A program made the position numbers and the translations under genes. From positions 1-64,000 of the forward strand of contig CAUVWZ020000002.1 of assembly GCA_963555835.3 (NCBI GenBank): a stretch of 64,000 nt of DNA, read 5' to 3'. The DNA comes from JAPUME01 sp027294185. GTDB taxonomy: Bacteria; Acidobacteriota; Terriglobia; UBA7540; JAPUME01. This document shows, piece by piece, positions 41,411-50,191 of the stretch. Every line of letters begins with the position of its first letter. The first letter of the stretch is position 1. The notes below the pieces were generated by a model. That model did no database searches. It worked only from the letters and a program-made list of their open reading frames with translations, and was not told where the DNA came from.

Positions 41411-42547
41411 TCATCGGGGGCTCGGGGCCGGGACGGGTGGGCTGGGAGATTTTTGAGTGGAGGAGGAAAGCCGCATCTTTAGATATTCGTCCCGAGCCCG
41501 GTCGATTTCGGCCAACAATCTTTTTCGCTCCTCCCGCAACTGTTCCTGAAGGTGACGGAGACGCCAGCGACGAGGTCCCCAGGCCAGCCAGCGGCTGCCG
41601 GTTTCCAGTTTCAGTTGCCGGAGAGCCAGTTGCTGTGAACGACGTCTGAATCGGACCAGGGATTCCGACAGGGCCAACAAGCGGTCAGGAGCATGTTGGC
41701 GGGCGTAATGGGTCCAGCGCACCAGGAGCCTGCTCAGGTCGAAATCCTCCGGCTGCTGTTTCCAATCGGGGAGTTCGGACCACTCTTCTTTCATGTCGAT
41801 TTTGACCACGGTCTCGAGGTCTTCCAGGAAAATCCCTACCTGGTCTTCTCTCAGGAAAAATGGATTCTGAGCCAGAATCTGTTCTATCACGGCAACGAGG
41901 GTTTGGACCGGAGGCCCGCCGGATTGATGGCGCGATGCCAGCAGGAGATCGCGGGTCGATACGGCAGGAGTGAAATGCAACCACGCCTCCTTATCCCCCT
42001 TTCCCGGATTCGGATGGGAGAGGTGCACAACGAGCAGCTTGACCTCCGGCCGGAAATTGCTCTGAGACACAAGACGCCAAATCCATTCCGCCACGGTTCG
42101 GGAAGAAAACGAGCGGTTCGACTCTGCGTCAGGGCCGATCTCCACCGGCAGTGCCACCAGCCCTTTTGCACGAAGCTCGGTGGAAATTCGAAGGAAATCC
42201 GCTTCCCGGTCCTCCACCCGGGTCTTATTTCCTCTCAAGCCCAGGATTCTCGAAAGCAGGCGCAGAAAAAGGTTCCTTCGGTGGTTTTCTGTTTCCATGG
42301 CCCCTACCCAGCGAACCACTCGGGGCAATTCTGCCGCCAGAAGTAAAATATCGTTGGGAGAAGGGGGTTGGGAGAATGCCACAATCACCGGGCCGGACTC
42401 CGGCACTAAACCGGGATTCAAAATCCGGGCACGGCGAACACTGGCCCGGAACAAGAGGCGAAGCAGTGAACGAGCCATCCGGTAGAGAACTCCCGGGGGA
42501 GCAGTCGATGCGGATCGAAGGAAGCGTGCTGGTGAGGCCGGTGTCAC
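41411..42547 (-). CDS. Lysophospholipid-acyltransferase-like protein without the HX4D motif
   Basis: 378 residues. The arrangement (a hydrophobic N-terminal part, LVPESGPVIVAFSQPPSPND, then SRILGLRGNKTRVEDREADF and LRAKGLVALPVEIGPDAESN with VKLLVVHLSHPNPGKGDKEA) follows the PlsC scheme. The catalytic NHxxxxD is replaced by SQPPSPND, so activity is doubtful. The last ~110 residues form a basic coiled coil (LRHLQEQLREERKRLLAEID). It overlaps the upstream zinc-ribbon gene by 4 nt (ATGA). The start could also be the Met near residue 23. Confidence 0.5.
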   Translation of the reverse strand: MTPASPARFLRSASTAPPGVLYRMARSLLRLLFRASVRRARILNPGLVPESGPVIVAFSQPPSPNDILLLAAELPRVVRWVGAMETENHRRNLFLRLLSRILGLRGNKTRVEDREADFLRISTELRAKGLVALPVEIGPDAESNRSFSSRTVAEWIWRLVSQSNFRPEVKLLVVHLSHPNPGKGDKEAWLHFTPAVSTRDLLLASRHQSGGPPVQTLVAVIEQILAQNPFFLREDQVGIFLEDLETVVKIDMKEEWSELPDWKQQPEDFDLSRLLVRWTHYARQHAPDRLLALSESLVRFRRRSQQLALRQLKLETGSRWLAWGPRRWRLRHLQEQLREERKRLLAEIDRARDEYLKMRLSSSTQKSPSPPVPAPSPR

Positions 42548-42822
42548 GCGGTATCATCCCCGAAAAAGGTCTGCGCATCCCGGTAGCAGGCGGACTCGCT
42601 CGCAGCCGGCTCCGGAATTTGGTTGTCGTGGACCAGGGCGTTACAGAAGCCGCAAAGAATCCGTAGCACCACCGGATCCCCATGCCCTTCCGGCTTCCCG
42701 TATTCCACTTTACCGTGGGTGGCGGCGAATTGAACCTTGTGAACCTGGGCGCGGACTTCCGTGAAGAATTGAAAATTTCCGCAGGAGGGGCACTCCAGAG
42801 GAAATTGCAAGACTGATGCCAT
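42544..42822 (-). CDS. Small zinc-ribbon-type hypothetical protein
   Basis: 92 residues. Two cysteine pairs, CPSCGN near residue 11 and CGFC near residue 57, could bind one zinc. There is no known family. GGAGGGG lies 8 nt before the ATG at 42822. Its stop overlaps the acyltransferase-like gene by 4 nt, so the two are translationally coupled. Confidence 0.55.
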   Translation of the reverse strand: MASVLQFPLECPSCGNFQFFTEVRAQVHKVQFAATHGKVEYGKPEGHGDPVVLRILCGFCNALVHDNQIPEPAASESACYRDAQTFFGDDTA

Positions 42823-42882
42823 GGGCATCCCCTCCTATTCGTAGACCTCTTAACAGCGAGTGCCGGCCTGGGAAAGAGCCGC

Positions 42883-43974
42883 TTACCGGTCACCAAAGGA
42901 TATTCCGATGGCGCGCGCCGCCTGGACGATTTCCGATTTGGGAGGAACCGTTTTCAGACGGCCTACGGCCCTCTGGAGCGATACGGAAGAAATGGTACTG
43001 CCCTTCAGACACACCATCCTCCCAAATTCGCGCTGGGCCACGAGCCCGGCAGCCGCCACGCCGAAGCGAGTACTGAGAATGCGATCCAGGGGACTGGGAG
43101 ATCCGCCGCGCTGGATGTGGCCGAGGACGGTCACGCGCACCTCGCGCCCGGTCGACCGGCCTACCAGTTGGCCCACCACGTTGCCGATGCTGTGATTCTT
43201 CAACAGGTCCTTGGTGGCGAAGCGCTTGACCACCGGATCATTGGGCCGGACCTTCGATCCTTCCGCTACCACGACCAGGCTGAATCTGCTGCCCGAAGAC
43301 TCCCGGCGGGCCATCTTCTCCGAGATTTTTCGTAAACTGAAAGGTATTTCAGGAATCAGGATGACGTCGGCGCCCCCGGCCATGCCGGCTTCAAGCGCAA
43401 TCCAGCCCGCATCGCGGCCCATGACTTCGATGAACATGACCCGCCCGTGGCTCGCCGCTGTGGTGTGAATCTTGTCGATCGCGTCGGTAGCCGTGTGCAG
43501 AGCCGTATCGAATCCAAACGTCTTATCGGTTGCGGACAAGTCGTTGTCGATGGTTTTCGGGACACCGATCACGGGCAATCCCAGTTTGTGAAACTTCAGG
43601 GCGATACTCAACGTGCCGTCTCCCCCGACCACCACCAAAGCATCCAGTTTGTGTTTCTTAAAGTTGTCGATGACCCGCTGGGAAAAGTCGTTCACCTGGG
43701 GATTCGCGCCCGACCCCGTCTTGTAGGCGAAGGGATCGCCTCGATTGGTCGTGCCGAGGATTGTCCCTCCGATGGGCAGGATTCCCCGCACCTGGTAGGG
43801 GCCGAGAGGCTTGGTCTTATCGGGCCAGATCAGCCCGTCGAAGCTTTCGAAGATTCCGAGCACTTCCCAGCCATGGTGGATACACGCGCTTCGCACCAAG
43901 GCCCGCGTGACGGCGTTCAAGCCGGGGCAATCACCCCCGCCGTTCAGAATTCCGATTCGTCTGATCTTTTTCAT
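42883..43974 (-). CDS. pfkA: 6-phosphofructokinase
   Basis: 363 residues. GILNGGGDCPGLNAVTRALV binds the phosphoryl donor, GGDGTL (with Gly rather than Asp at the position that decides donor type) and PKTIDNDLSATD with a Lys give the Gly/Lys pattern of group III enzymes, most often ATP-dependent. MGRDAGWIALEAG and HIQRGGSPSPLDRILSTRFG complete the active site. It phosphorylates fructose-6-phosphate in glycolysis. It stands alone, upstream of the zinc-ribbon gene on the same strand. Confidence 0.93.
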   Translation of the reverse strand: MKKIRRIGILNGGGDCPGLNAVTRALVRSACIHHGWEVLGIFESFDGLIWPDKTKPLGPYQVRGILPIGGTILGTTNRGDPFAYKTGSGANPQVNDFSQRVIDNFKKHKLDALVVVGGDGTLSIALKFHKLGLPVIGVPKTIDNDLSATDKTFGFDTALHTATDAIDKIHTTAASHGRVMFIEVMGRDAGWIALEAGMAGGADVILIPEIPFSLRKISEKMARRESSGSRFSLVVVAEGSKVRPNDPVVKRFATKDLLKNHSIGNVVGQLVGRSTGREVRVTVLGHIQRGGSPSPLDRILSTRFGVAAAGLVAQREFGRMVCLKGSTISSVSLQRAVGRLKTVPPKSEIVQAARAIGISFGDR

Positions 43975-44163
43975 TTCCGGCTCCTGAGATGACCGTGAGT
44001 TGATTCGAGCTGTTCCCGCGAGTAGGATTCATTGTGGAACTTGACGCTTCCAAGTGAACCCGAAAGGCATTCTACACCAGGAGATAAAAGAAGGGGCGAC
44101 ACTCAGCTCGAAGAGGTTGATGAACTGGAAATCGGTTCCTCGCCGAAGGGAAAGGAAACGGGC

Positions 44164-46275
44164 CTAATAGGAGGCCAGTTCGTGACAGCAATCGATGATC
44201 TCATCGACTTGCGGCAGGATGGCTGCCTCCAGCGTCGGGTGATAGGGAACCCAGCAATCCTGCCCGCCTACTCTCTTGACGGGAGCGTCCAGATGTTCAA
44301 ACAGTTCGTCGGCAATGCGGGCCGCAAGCTCGGCGCCGTAACCCCAGGAGATGCAATCCTCGTGGACCACCAGAGCGCGGCTGGTTTTGCGTACGGAAGC
44401 GGCAATCATCTCCCAGTCATAGGGTTTGAGAGACCGCAGGTCGATAATCTCCACGTTGATGCCCTCTTCCGCCAGCGCTTTGGCCGCCTGAAGGGAACGG
44501 CGGACCAGCGAACCATAGGTGACGAGCGTCAGATCGTCCCCTTCCTGCACCCGTTTTCCCTTGCCGAAGGGAATCATGAAATCGGGGCCCGGGTTGGGGG
44601 AGCGATTGTAGGTCTGGCGGTAGAGGTGCTTCGGCTCGAGGAACAAGACCGGGTCAGCCGAGCGGATTGCGGTGCGCAGCAGGCCGTTTGCATCCAGCGC
44701 CGTCGAGGGCATGACCACTCGCAGGCCGGGTATATGAGTGAACAAACACTCACCCGACTGGCTGTGGTAGATGGCGCCGCCTGCCAGGTAGCCCCCGATG
44801 GGAACCCGTATCACGACGGGGCAGGAAAATCCGTCGTTCGACCGCCAGCGCAGGGTAGCCAGTTCATTTCGGATCTGCATAAAAGCGGGCCAGATATAGT
44901 CAAAAAATTGGATTTCGACCACCGGTTTCAAGCCTCGAATCGCCATGCCGATGGCTCGGCCTACGATCGTGGCTTCGGCGATCGGCGCGTTGTAGCACCG
45001 CGCGCTCCCGAAACGACGCTGCAACCCTGCGGTTACCTTGAAGACCCCTCCTTTGCCTTTTACATCGGGCAAAGATTGTTCGAGGCTCGCATCAGCGACG
45101 TCCTGGCCGAACAACACCACCCTCGGATCTCGTTCCAACTCATCCTGCAGGCAGACATTGATCAGGTCCACCATGGTTCGAGGGTCGCCCGAAAGCCGGG
45201 GTGGATGATCGAATTCCTTTGCGGTCGGGTCTACGGTCGATGAATAGAGATGCGAGAAAACGTTCGACGGATGCGGGGGTTCCGCAGCCAGGGCCTTATC
45301 TACAGCGGCCTGTATTTCACGGTCCACGGAATCTTCGACGCCTCTTAAATCCTCAGGAGTGGTAATCTGCTCCCGCAGAAGATACTCCTTCCAACGGATC
45401 ACCGGATCGCGACGCATTTCCTCCTGGCGCACCTCTTCGGGTTTGTAGGCGCGTTCATCGTCGGAATTGGAGTGGCCAAACCGCCGAACCGTGTGGGCGT
45501 GAACCAAAGCGGGTCCGCGGCGCTGCTGAATGTGCCCGACGGCTTCACCGACTCTCTGGTAGCTCTCCAGGAAATCCGTGCCGTCACACTCGCCCACAAA
45601 CAGACCCGGGAAGTTATTCACCAGGCGGGACACGCTTCCTCCCGGCGTCTCGTATTCCACCGGAACGGAAATGGCCCAGCCGTTATCCTGTACGACGTAG
45701 AGTAAGGGGAGCTGCAGCAGGCAGGCCGCGTTCAACGATTCCCAGAATTCCCCCTCGCTCGTGGCTCCCTCCCCAAGAGATACGTAGGTAATCGCATCTG
45801 CGGGTGTCTTGCCGATCAAGCGGGCGGCTTCGGGAAGCCGGCCCAGCAGGCGGGTTGCCTCGGCCACGCCCACTGCATGAGGCGCCTGGGTTCCCGTGGC
45901 GCTGGAGGGGGATACGAAATGGAGCCGGGCGTTCGACCAGTGGTTGGGCATCTGGCGCGCCCCGGAGAAGGTGTCTCTGCGTGCCCCGACCGCGGCCAGC
46001 AGCATATCCGCGACTGTGATTCCAAGTTGCAGGCAAATGGCCCGGTCTCGGTAGTAGGGGAAAAACCAGTCGTGCCCGGGGCGTAGATGGAGACCGGCGG
46101 CCACGCCAATGGCCTCATGCCCGGCCCCGCTGAGCTGGAAATAGGTTCGACCCTGCCGCTTGAGCTGAAGTTCCTTTTCGTCCAGCCGCCTGGAAAGATA
46201 CATCGTCCGGTAAACCTGGACAAGCTTACCCGTCGAAAGCGGCATCGCTTTCTCTGCCTGAACAGTGTGGATCAT
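44164..46275 (-). CDS. 2-oxoacid dehydrogenase E1 component, alpha and beta fused
   Basis: 703 residues. N-terminal E1 alpha: YRTMYLSRRLDEKELQLKRQ, GAGHEAIGVA, and the TPP motif GEGATSEGEFWESLNAACLL followed by VVQDNGWAISVP. C-terminal E1 beta begins near residue 365 (MVDLINVCLQDELERDPRVV, LFGQDVADASLEQS, RCYNAPIAEATIVGRAIGM, EIQFFDYIWPAFMQIRNELA). Fused E1 chains of this type mostly act on branched-chain 2-oxoacids or pyruvate, feeding an E2/E3 complex. No E2 or E3 gene is in the window, so the substrate stays open. Confidence 0.87.
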   Translation of the reverse strand: MIHTVQAEKAMPLSTGKLVQVYRTMYLSRRLDEKELQLKRQGRTYFQLSGAGHEAIGVAAGLHLRPGHDWFFPYYRDRAICLQLGITVADMLLAAVGARRDTFSGARQMPNHWSNARLHFVSPSSATGTQAPHAVGVAEATRLLGRLPEAARLIGKTPADAITYVSLGEGATSEGEFWESLNAACLLQLPLLYVVQDNGWAISVPVEYETPGGSVSRLVNNFPGLFVGECDGTDFLESYQRVGEAVGHIQQRRGPALVHAHTVRRFGHSNSDDERAYKPEEVRQEEMRRDPVIRWKEYLLREQITTPEDLRGVEDSVDREIQAAVDKALAAEPPHPSNVFSHLYSSTVDPTAKEFDHPPRLSGDPRTMVDLINVCLQDELERDPRVVLFGQDVADASLEQSLPDVKGKGGVFKVTAGLQRRFGSARCYNAPIAEATIVGRAIGMAIRGLKPVVEIQFFDYIWPAFMQIRNELATLRWRSNDGFSCPVVIRVPIGGYLAGGAIYHSQSGECLFTHIPGLRVVMPSTALDANGLLRTAIRSADPVLFLEPKHLYRQTYNRSPNPGPDFMIPFGKGKRVQEGDDLTLVTYGSLVRRSLQAAKALAEEGINVEIIDLRSLKPYDWEMIAASVRKTSRALVVHEDCISWGYGAELAARIADELFEHLDAPVKRVGGQDCWVPYHPTLEAAILPQVDEIIDCCHELASY

Positions 46276-46475
46276 CGAGCCTCACCCGAGGAGAAGTTGC
46301 AGGACATTCAACCATTCTTGCCTTAAAATTATGAATTTTGGAAGCGCGAAAGTCAACCTAAAGTGGCATCCGAAAATCGGGCTCGGCACGGGCCCGAGTC
46401 TGACGGGAGGCTGCCAGTACGGGTCTGCGGATCTCTAGGCTGGGGTTCATCCATGCCCTTTGGATTCGGGAGGAA

Positions 46476-46946
46476 TCAGGCGTCTTCGTGAATGGTGCGG
46501 AATTCCAAAATCTCGAATTCGCGAGGACCGGAGGGAGTGGCGACTTTAACCGAGTCTCCCGCCTCCTTGCCCATCAGAGCGCGGCCGATGGGGGAAGTGG
46601 TGGAGAGCAGCCCTTTGGCGAAATCGGACTCCTCGCTCATCACCAGTTTGTAGGTGGTTTCCGCCTCGCGCTCCAGATCGTATAGCTTGACTGTCGAGCC
46701 GAACCCCACGCGGTCTCGCGGGATGTTCGCCACATTGACCAGAGAGAGATCTGCCAGGCGCTTCCTGAGCTGCCCCAGCCGGGCCGAGACGAAGCGTTGC
46801 CGCTCCTTGGCGGCGCTGTATTCGGCATTCTCGCTCAGGTCGCCGTGAGCGCGGGCCTTTTTCAGTTCCTTCGGCAGGACCAAGTTCAATTCCCGGTCCA
46901 GTTCCCGAACCTCGTCCTTGAGTTTCTTGAGCGGAAGCTCAGCCAT
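46476..46946 (-). CDS. greA: Transcription elongation factor GreA
   Basis: 156 residues. The N-terminal coiled coil carries the acidic tip region (LPKELKKARAHGDLSENAEY followed by SAAKERQRFVSAR, where DLSENAEY is the GreA hallmark). The C-terminal FKBP-like part is STTSPIGRALMGKEAGDSVK and PSGPREFEILE. It rescues backtracked RNA polymerase by stimulating transcript cleavage. A promoter with TATAAT lies upstream. The N-terminus (MAELPLKKLKDEVRELDREL) lacks the usual ~8 first residues but is plausible. Confidence 0.94.
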   Translation of the reverse strand: MAELPLKKLKDEVRELDRELNLVLPKELKKARAHGDLSENAEYSAAKERQRFVSARLGQLRKRLADLSLVNVANIPRDRVGFGSTVKLYDLEREAETTYKLVMSEESDFAKGLLSTTSPIGRALMGKEAGDSVKVATPSGPREFEILEFRTIHEDA

Positions 46947-46990
46947 GGAAGATTATCGTCGCCTCTGGTCTAGGGCCATTATACTGCCAC

Positions 46991-47019
46991 ATTATATTGA
47001 ATGCCCGGCGCTTGAGCAA
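46991..47019 (-). promoter_or_regulatory. Likely promoter of greA
   Basis: On the minus strand TTGCTC (47019-47014) and TATAAT (46996-46991) are 17 nt apart, about 45 nt before the greA ATG. A second TATAAT lies at 46983-46978. Confidence 0.5.
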
Positions 47020-47077
47020 TGGGGTGAGGGCAGGTGGACCGCACAAATCTCAGCGGGCCGGGATGTGTGCGAAACCG

Positions 47078-47168
47078 GGTAGCGCAGAACCCGTAGTTCG
47101 GTTCTGCGGCATTCCTGTGGTCACAAACCTAAAAGACGCGGAACCTGGGAATCGGGTTCCGCGCTACC
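47078..47168. repeat. Palindromic repeat with nested hairpins (REP/MITE-like)
   Basis: GGTAGCGCAGAACCC at 47078-47092 and the complement of GGTAGCGCGGAACCC at 47154-47168 are terminal inverted repeats with 14 of 15 bases matching. Each end folds on its own as well: GCAGAACC with GGTTCTGC, and GCGGAACC with GGTTCCGC. Only one copy was noticed here. Confidence 0.7.
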
Positions 47169-47297
47169 TACTTCATTACAAATTTTTGCCGGCGCCCTCT
47201 CCTTCGACAAGTCTTCGGAGGGCAGGCCATCCTTGCGCCGGCCCCTCGAAACTCCCGCATGGGGAGCGTAGTGTGGGAAGCAAGGCTGGGGTCTCGA

Positions 47298-49838
47298 TTA
47301 GCGTCGCCCTTCTGCTTCCCGCTGCTCGAATACCTGCCGGGCCTCCCTGAACTGGCCGAGGACGTGGGCCTTTTCCTTCTCCGAGCGCCAGCCCGGATGC
47401 TCGGCTGCCATCCTGGAGATGGCATCAATCCAGGTGATGAAGTAGCGGGCGTCTTCGGCGGAGCGAATCGGACCCTCACCCACATAAACATAGATGGGGC
47501 TGGTTTCGGCGAAGGGGTAGCGGTCGTCGACCGGATGGGTGGGCTTGCGCGAATAGGCGCGCAGCGTGTACCAGCCGCTCTGCATAACGTGGATTTCCCG
47601 TGATGTCTCCGCCCTCTTCCCTCCGTCTGTGAGAGGGAGAGTGGAGATGACCTTGCCGTTGTTCAAGATTTCGACCTTTTCCACCGGGGCGATGGATTGC
47701 ATGGCGGCGCGCACTCTGAGGCGGCCACCCGATGCGGGCAAGCGAATCTCCTCTCCGGCTCCTGCCCCGTTCAGTGTGAATTCGAGCAGCGGACCGTTGG
47801 TGACGAATGTACGGCCCTTGCGGATGGCCTCAATCCAGACGTCCCAGTCGAGTTTGGGCCCCAGGTAAGCGTAGGTCCGGTTGGCGCCTACCAGCGCCGT
47901 GCGGTGGAGGTTGCTGATGGAATCCTCCCCGCCGACGGCCGTTACCCTGAACCCGCAATTGAGAATGCGGTGCCAGACGCTTGCCGTTGCCAGGTGGTCG
48001 GAGCCGGACATGATCTCCAGGAATTCGAGCGTCCCGAGAGCCGTATCCACCGGGAAGCCGCGCGCCACACCGTAGTCGCCCTCGGAGGGTTCGCGTCGAT
48101 AGGGGTGGACATAGCCGCCGATGGCTCCCTGTCTGCGTGCGATGCGGAAGATGTCGGTATTGCTCGGGTAGAGGCTGTCGATCGCGGTGCCCTCGTAGCC
48201 CGTGGTGAAGGGAGAGATCAGGTGCTCGGTCAGGTTGAGCAGGCCGATGTGCCCGTAGAACGGCGGACGGTATTCTTGGTTGAAGTAGAGAAGGCGTTCG
48301 GGCGTGGAGAGTGGATCGAGTCCGCCACGGAAAAATTGGTAGTCAAAAATGCGGTTATCTTTGTTGGCCACCAGTGCGCCGATGATGTCCATATCCTCGG
48401 CGGCGCTCATGAACATGAGGTTTTCCGGAGTGTTGTGCAGATTGCCGCCGTAGTTCATGTGCACATGAGTGCTGCCGCTGTACCAACCCTTGGCAGACAG
48501 GTCGGTCATTTTCTCCAACCTCAGCGTGACGGAGTTCAACTTGTCGGCTTCGATGGTTACATCCTGTGAGGCCGGAAGGTATTCGAATCCCTTGACCGCT
48601 TCTACCGTCATTCGACCCGGGGGAACCTGGACCACGAATTCGCCGTCGGTGTGAAACAGATGTTCCCGCAACCTTCCGATACGCTGGAAGGATTCTTCGG
48701 GCACGTAGGTCTTCCCATCGCTTGCCATGGCATAGATTCGGGCGGGTGTCTCGTGACCGGTGTCGGAATCGATGACCTGCACTTTCAGCCATCCCATCGG
48801 CCTGCGGTGACGCTTCTGTAGGATTTGAACCTTAGTGTCTTTGCCGGAAAAAGTTTCGAGGATTCGAAGCTCGCTCACGCCGGGACGGTTTGAGATGTAG
48901 GCGATGCGGTGGCCGTCGGGCGAGAAGCGCGGGTGGAAATGGTCCCACTCACCGAAGGTCATCTTGTAGGGTTCGCCTCCTTCCGCCGGAAGCACAAAAA
49001 GATTATTGAATTGCCCACCCAGGTGGGAACTGTAGATGATGCGAGCGCCGTCCGGCGACCAGTCGGGACGGGTGCGATAGAGCGTCTCCTCGTGATGGAT
49101 AACCCTGGCCTTCTCCATTCCGTTCGGCTCGACCGGCATTCGCCAGATGGCTCCGGAACCGAGTGGAATACCGCGATTGGATAGAAAGATGATCTCTTTG
49201 CCGTCCGGTGACCATGTGGGTTCGATGTGCAGGTCCATTTCGCCGAAATAGAGTCGGCTGGAACCGTAGTCAGTGGCCGTGGTCAGGCGGGTGCGCTTTC
49301 CTGGTCGACCGTCTTTCATGTCCAGGACATAGATGTTGAACCATCCGTCGGGGTCGGTGGATACAAAGGCCAGCCGCTTGCCGTCGGGCGACCAAACCGG
49401 GTCCAGGTTGAGACTGTTCCCCTCAGTGAGGGGAACAGTCTCGCCGGTCGTCACATTGAGAGTCCTCAGGTTGATATGCCGTGAGTCCACCTCCGCCGTA
49501 TAGATAATCCATTTGCCGTCGGGCGACCAGGCAGGGGAGGAGTCGTAGGTAGCTCCAGCGGTCAATGCATACGCCACCGTTTCTCCCAGCTTGATCCGCC
49601 AGAGGGACCCCTGCATGGCAAAAGCAATCTCGTCTCCCGTGGGAGACCAGGCGGGGTAGAAGGGCGTGCTTGAAGGCGGGGGCAGGTAGTAGTTGTGCAT
49701 GTAGTTTCCCCCCGAACCCGACAGCGTGGCGCCGGAGAAAGCCGGAGGCAACTGGCCCCGTACTCCCGCCGCCGTCCAGGCGACAACCAGCAGACCCAGG
49801 GATAGAGGAAGAAGGTAAAATTTTCTCGCCCATGACAT
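47298..49838 (-). CDS. Secreted TolB-type beta-propeller fused to a PHP-like metal-dependent hydrolase domain
   Basis: 846 residues with a signal peptide (KFYLLPLSLGLLVVAWTAAG). PD40/TolB repeats fill about residues 55-345: PAWSPTGDEIAFAMQGSLWR, PAWSPDGKWIIYTAEVDSRH, PVWSPDGKRLAFVSTDPDGW, PTWSPDGKEIIFLSNRGIPL and so on. A carboxypeptidase-regulatory-like linker (PARIYAMASDGKTYVPEE) follows. The C-terminal part has STHVHMNYGGNLHNTPEN and FLEIMSGSDHLAT, which look like the metal ligands of a PHP/CehA-type hydrolase. Substrates are unknown; secretion and repeats suggest extracellular ligand hydrolysis. Confidence 0.82.
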   Translation of the reverse strand: MSWARKFYLLPLSLGLLVVAWTAAGVRGQLPPAFSGATLSGSGGNYMHNYYLPPPSSTPFYPAWSPTGDEIAFAMQGSLWRIKLGETVAYALTAGATYDSSPAWSPDGKWIIYTAEVDSRHINLRTLNVTTGETVPLTEGNSLNLDPVWSPDGKRLAFVSTDPDGWFNIYVLDMKDGRPGKRTRLTTATDYGSSRLYFGEMDLHIEPTWSPDGKEIIFLSNRGIPLGSGAIWRMPVEPNGMEKARVIHHEETLYRTRPDWSPDGARIIYSSHLGGQFNNLFVLPAEGGEPYKMTFGEWDHFHPRFSPDGHRIAYISNRPGVSELRILETFSGKDTKVQILQKRHRRPMGWLKVQVIDSDTGHETPARIYAMASDGKTYVPEESFQRIGRLREHLFHTDGEFVVQVPPGRMTVEAVKGFEYLPASQDVTIEADKLNSVTLRLEKMTDLSAKGWYSGSTHVHMNYGGNLHNTPENLMFMSAAEDMDIIGALVANKDNRIFDYQFFRGGLDPLSTPERLLYFNQEYRPPFYGHIGLLNLTEHLISPFTTGYEGTAIDSLYPSNTDIFRIARRQGAIGGYVHPYRREPSEGDYGVARGFPVDTALGTLEFLEIMSGSDHLATASVWHRILNCGFRVTAVGGEDSISNLHRTALVGANRTYAYLGPKLDWDVWIEAIRKGRTFVTNGPLLEFTLNGAGAGEEIRLPASGGRLRVRAAMQSIAPVEKVEILNNGKVISTLPLTDGGKRAETSREIHVMQSGWYTLRAYSRKPTHPVDDRYPFAETSPIYVYVGEGPIRSAEDARYFITWIDAISRMAAEHPGWRSEKEKAHVLGQFREARQVFEQREAEGRR

Positions 49839-50191
49839 ATTGTTTTCGCTCCAAACCTGACTTAGGTTGCTGCCCCCAGACGTGCGCGGGGGTAATTAGA
49901 TAGTCAGTTAGTCAGATAGTCAATTCCCTATCATAGTCAACGCTCAGTGGCAAACCTCAACCGATGGATGTGCATCTAAAAAGTGCAAGATTATGCAGAC
50001 AATGGAAACCGGCTGGAACCAGATGAAGGTCCGCGAGCGTGCAAGCGGCGAGTATCAATATAACCGCTTCTGTATCAATAACTTGCAATGTTAAATCCAG
50101 ATTGGATTATGGCAAGAAACTTGCACTCGCTTATGATGGTTTAGTGTATTTCTCTGCAGCGTTTCGGGATTTAACAGGAGGATGGTGAGAA
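49839..50191. other. Intergenic control region before the DUF4382 lipoprotein
   Basis: The direct repeat GTATCAATA occurs at 50052-50060 and 50072-50080 (20 nt apart, same helix face). It lies 30-58 nt upstream of the -24/-12 promoter, within reach of an activator. No gene was seen here. Confidence 0.45.
50110..50125 (+). promoter_or_regulatory. Sigma-54-type (-24/-12) promoter
   Basis: TGGCA (50110-50114) and TTGCA (50121-50125), with GG at 50111-50112 and GC at 50123-50124 exactly 10 nt apart, fit TGGCACN5TTGCW except one base. The lipoprotein gene starts about 65 nt downstream. Confidence 0.6.
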
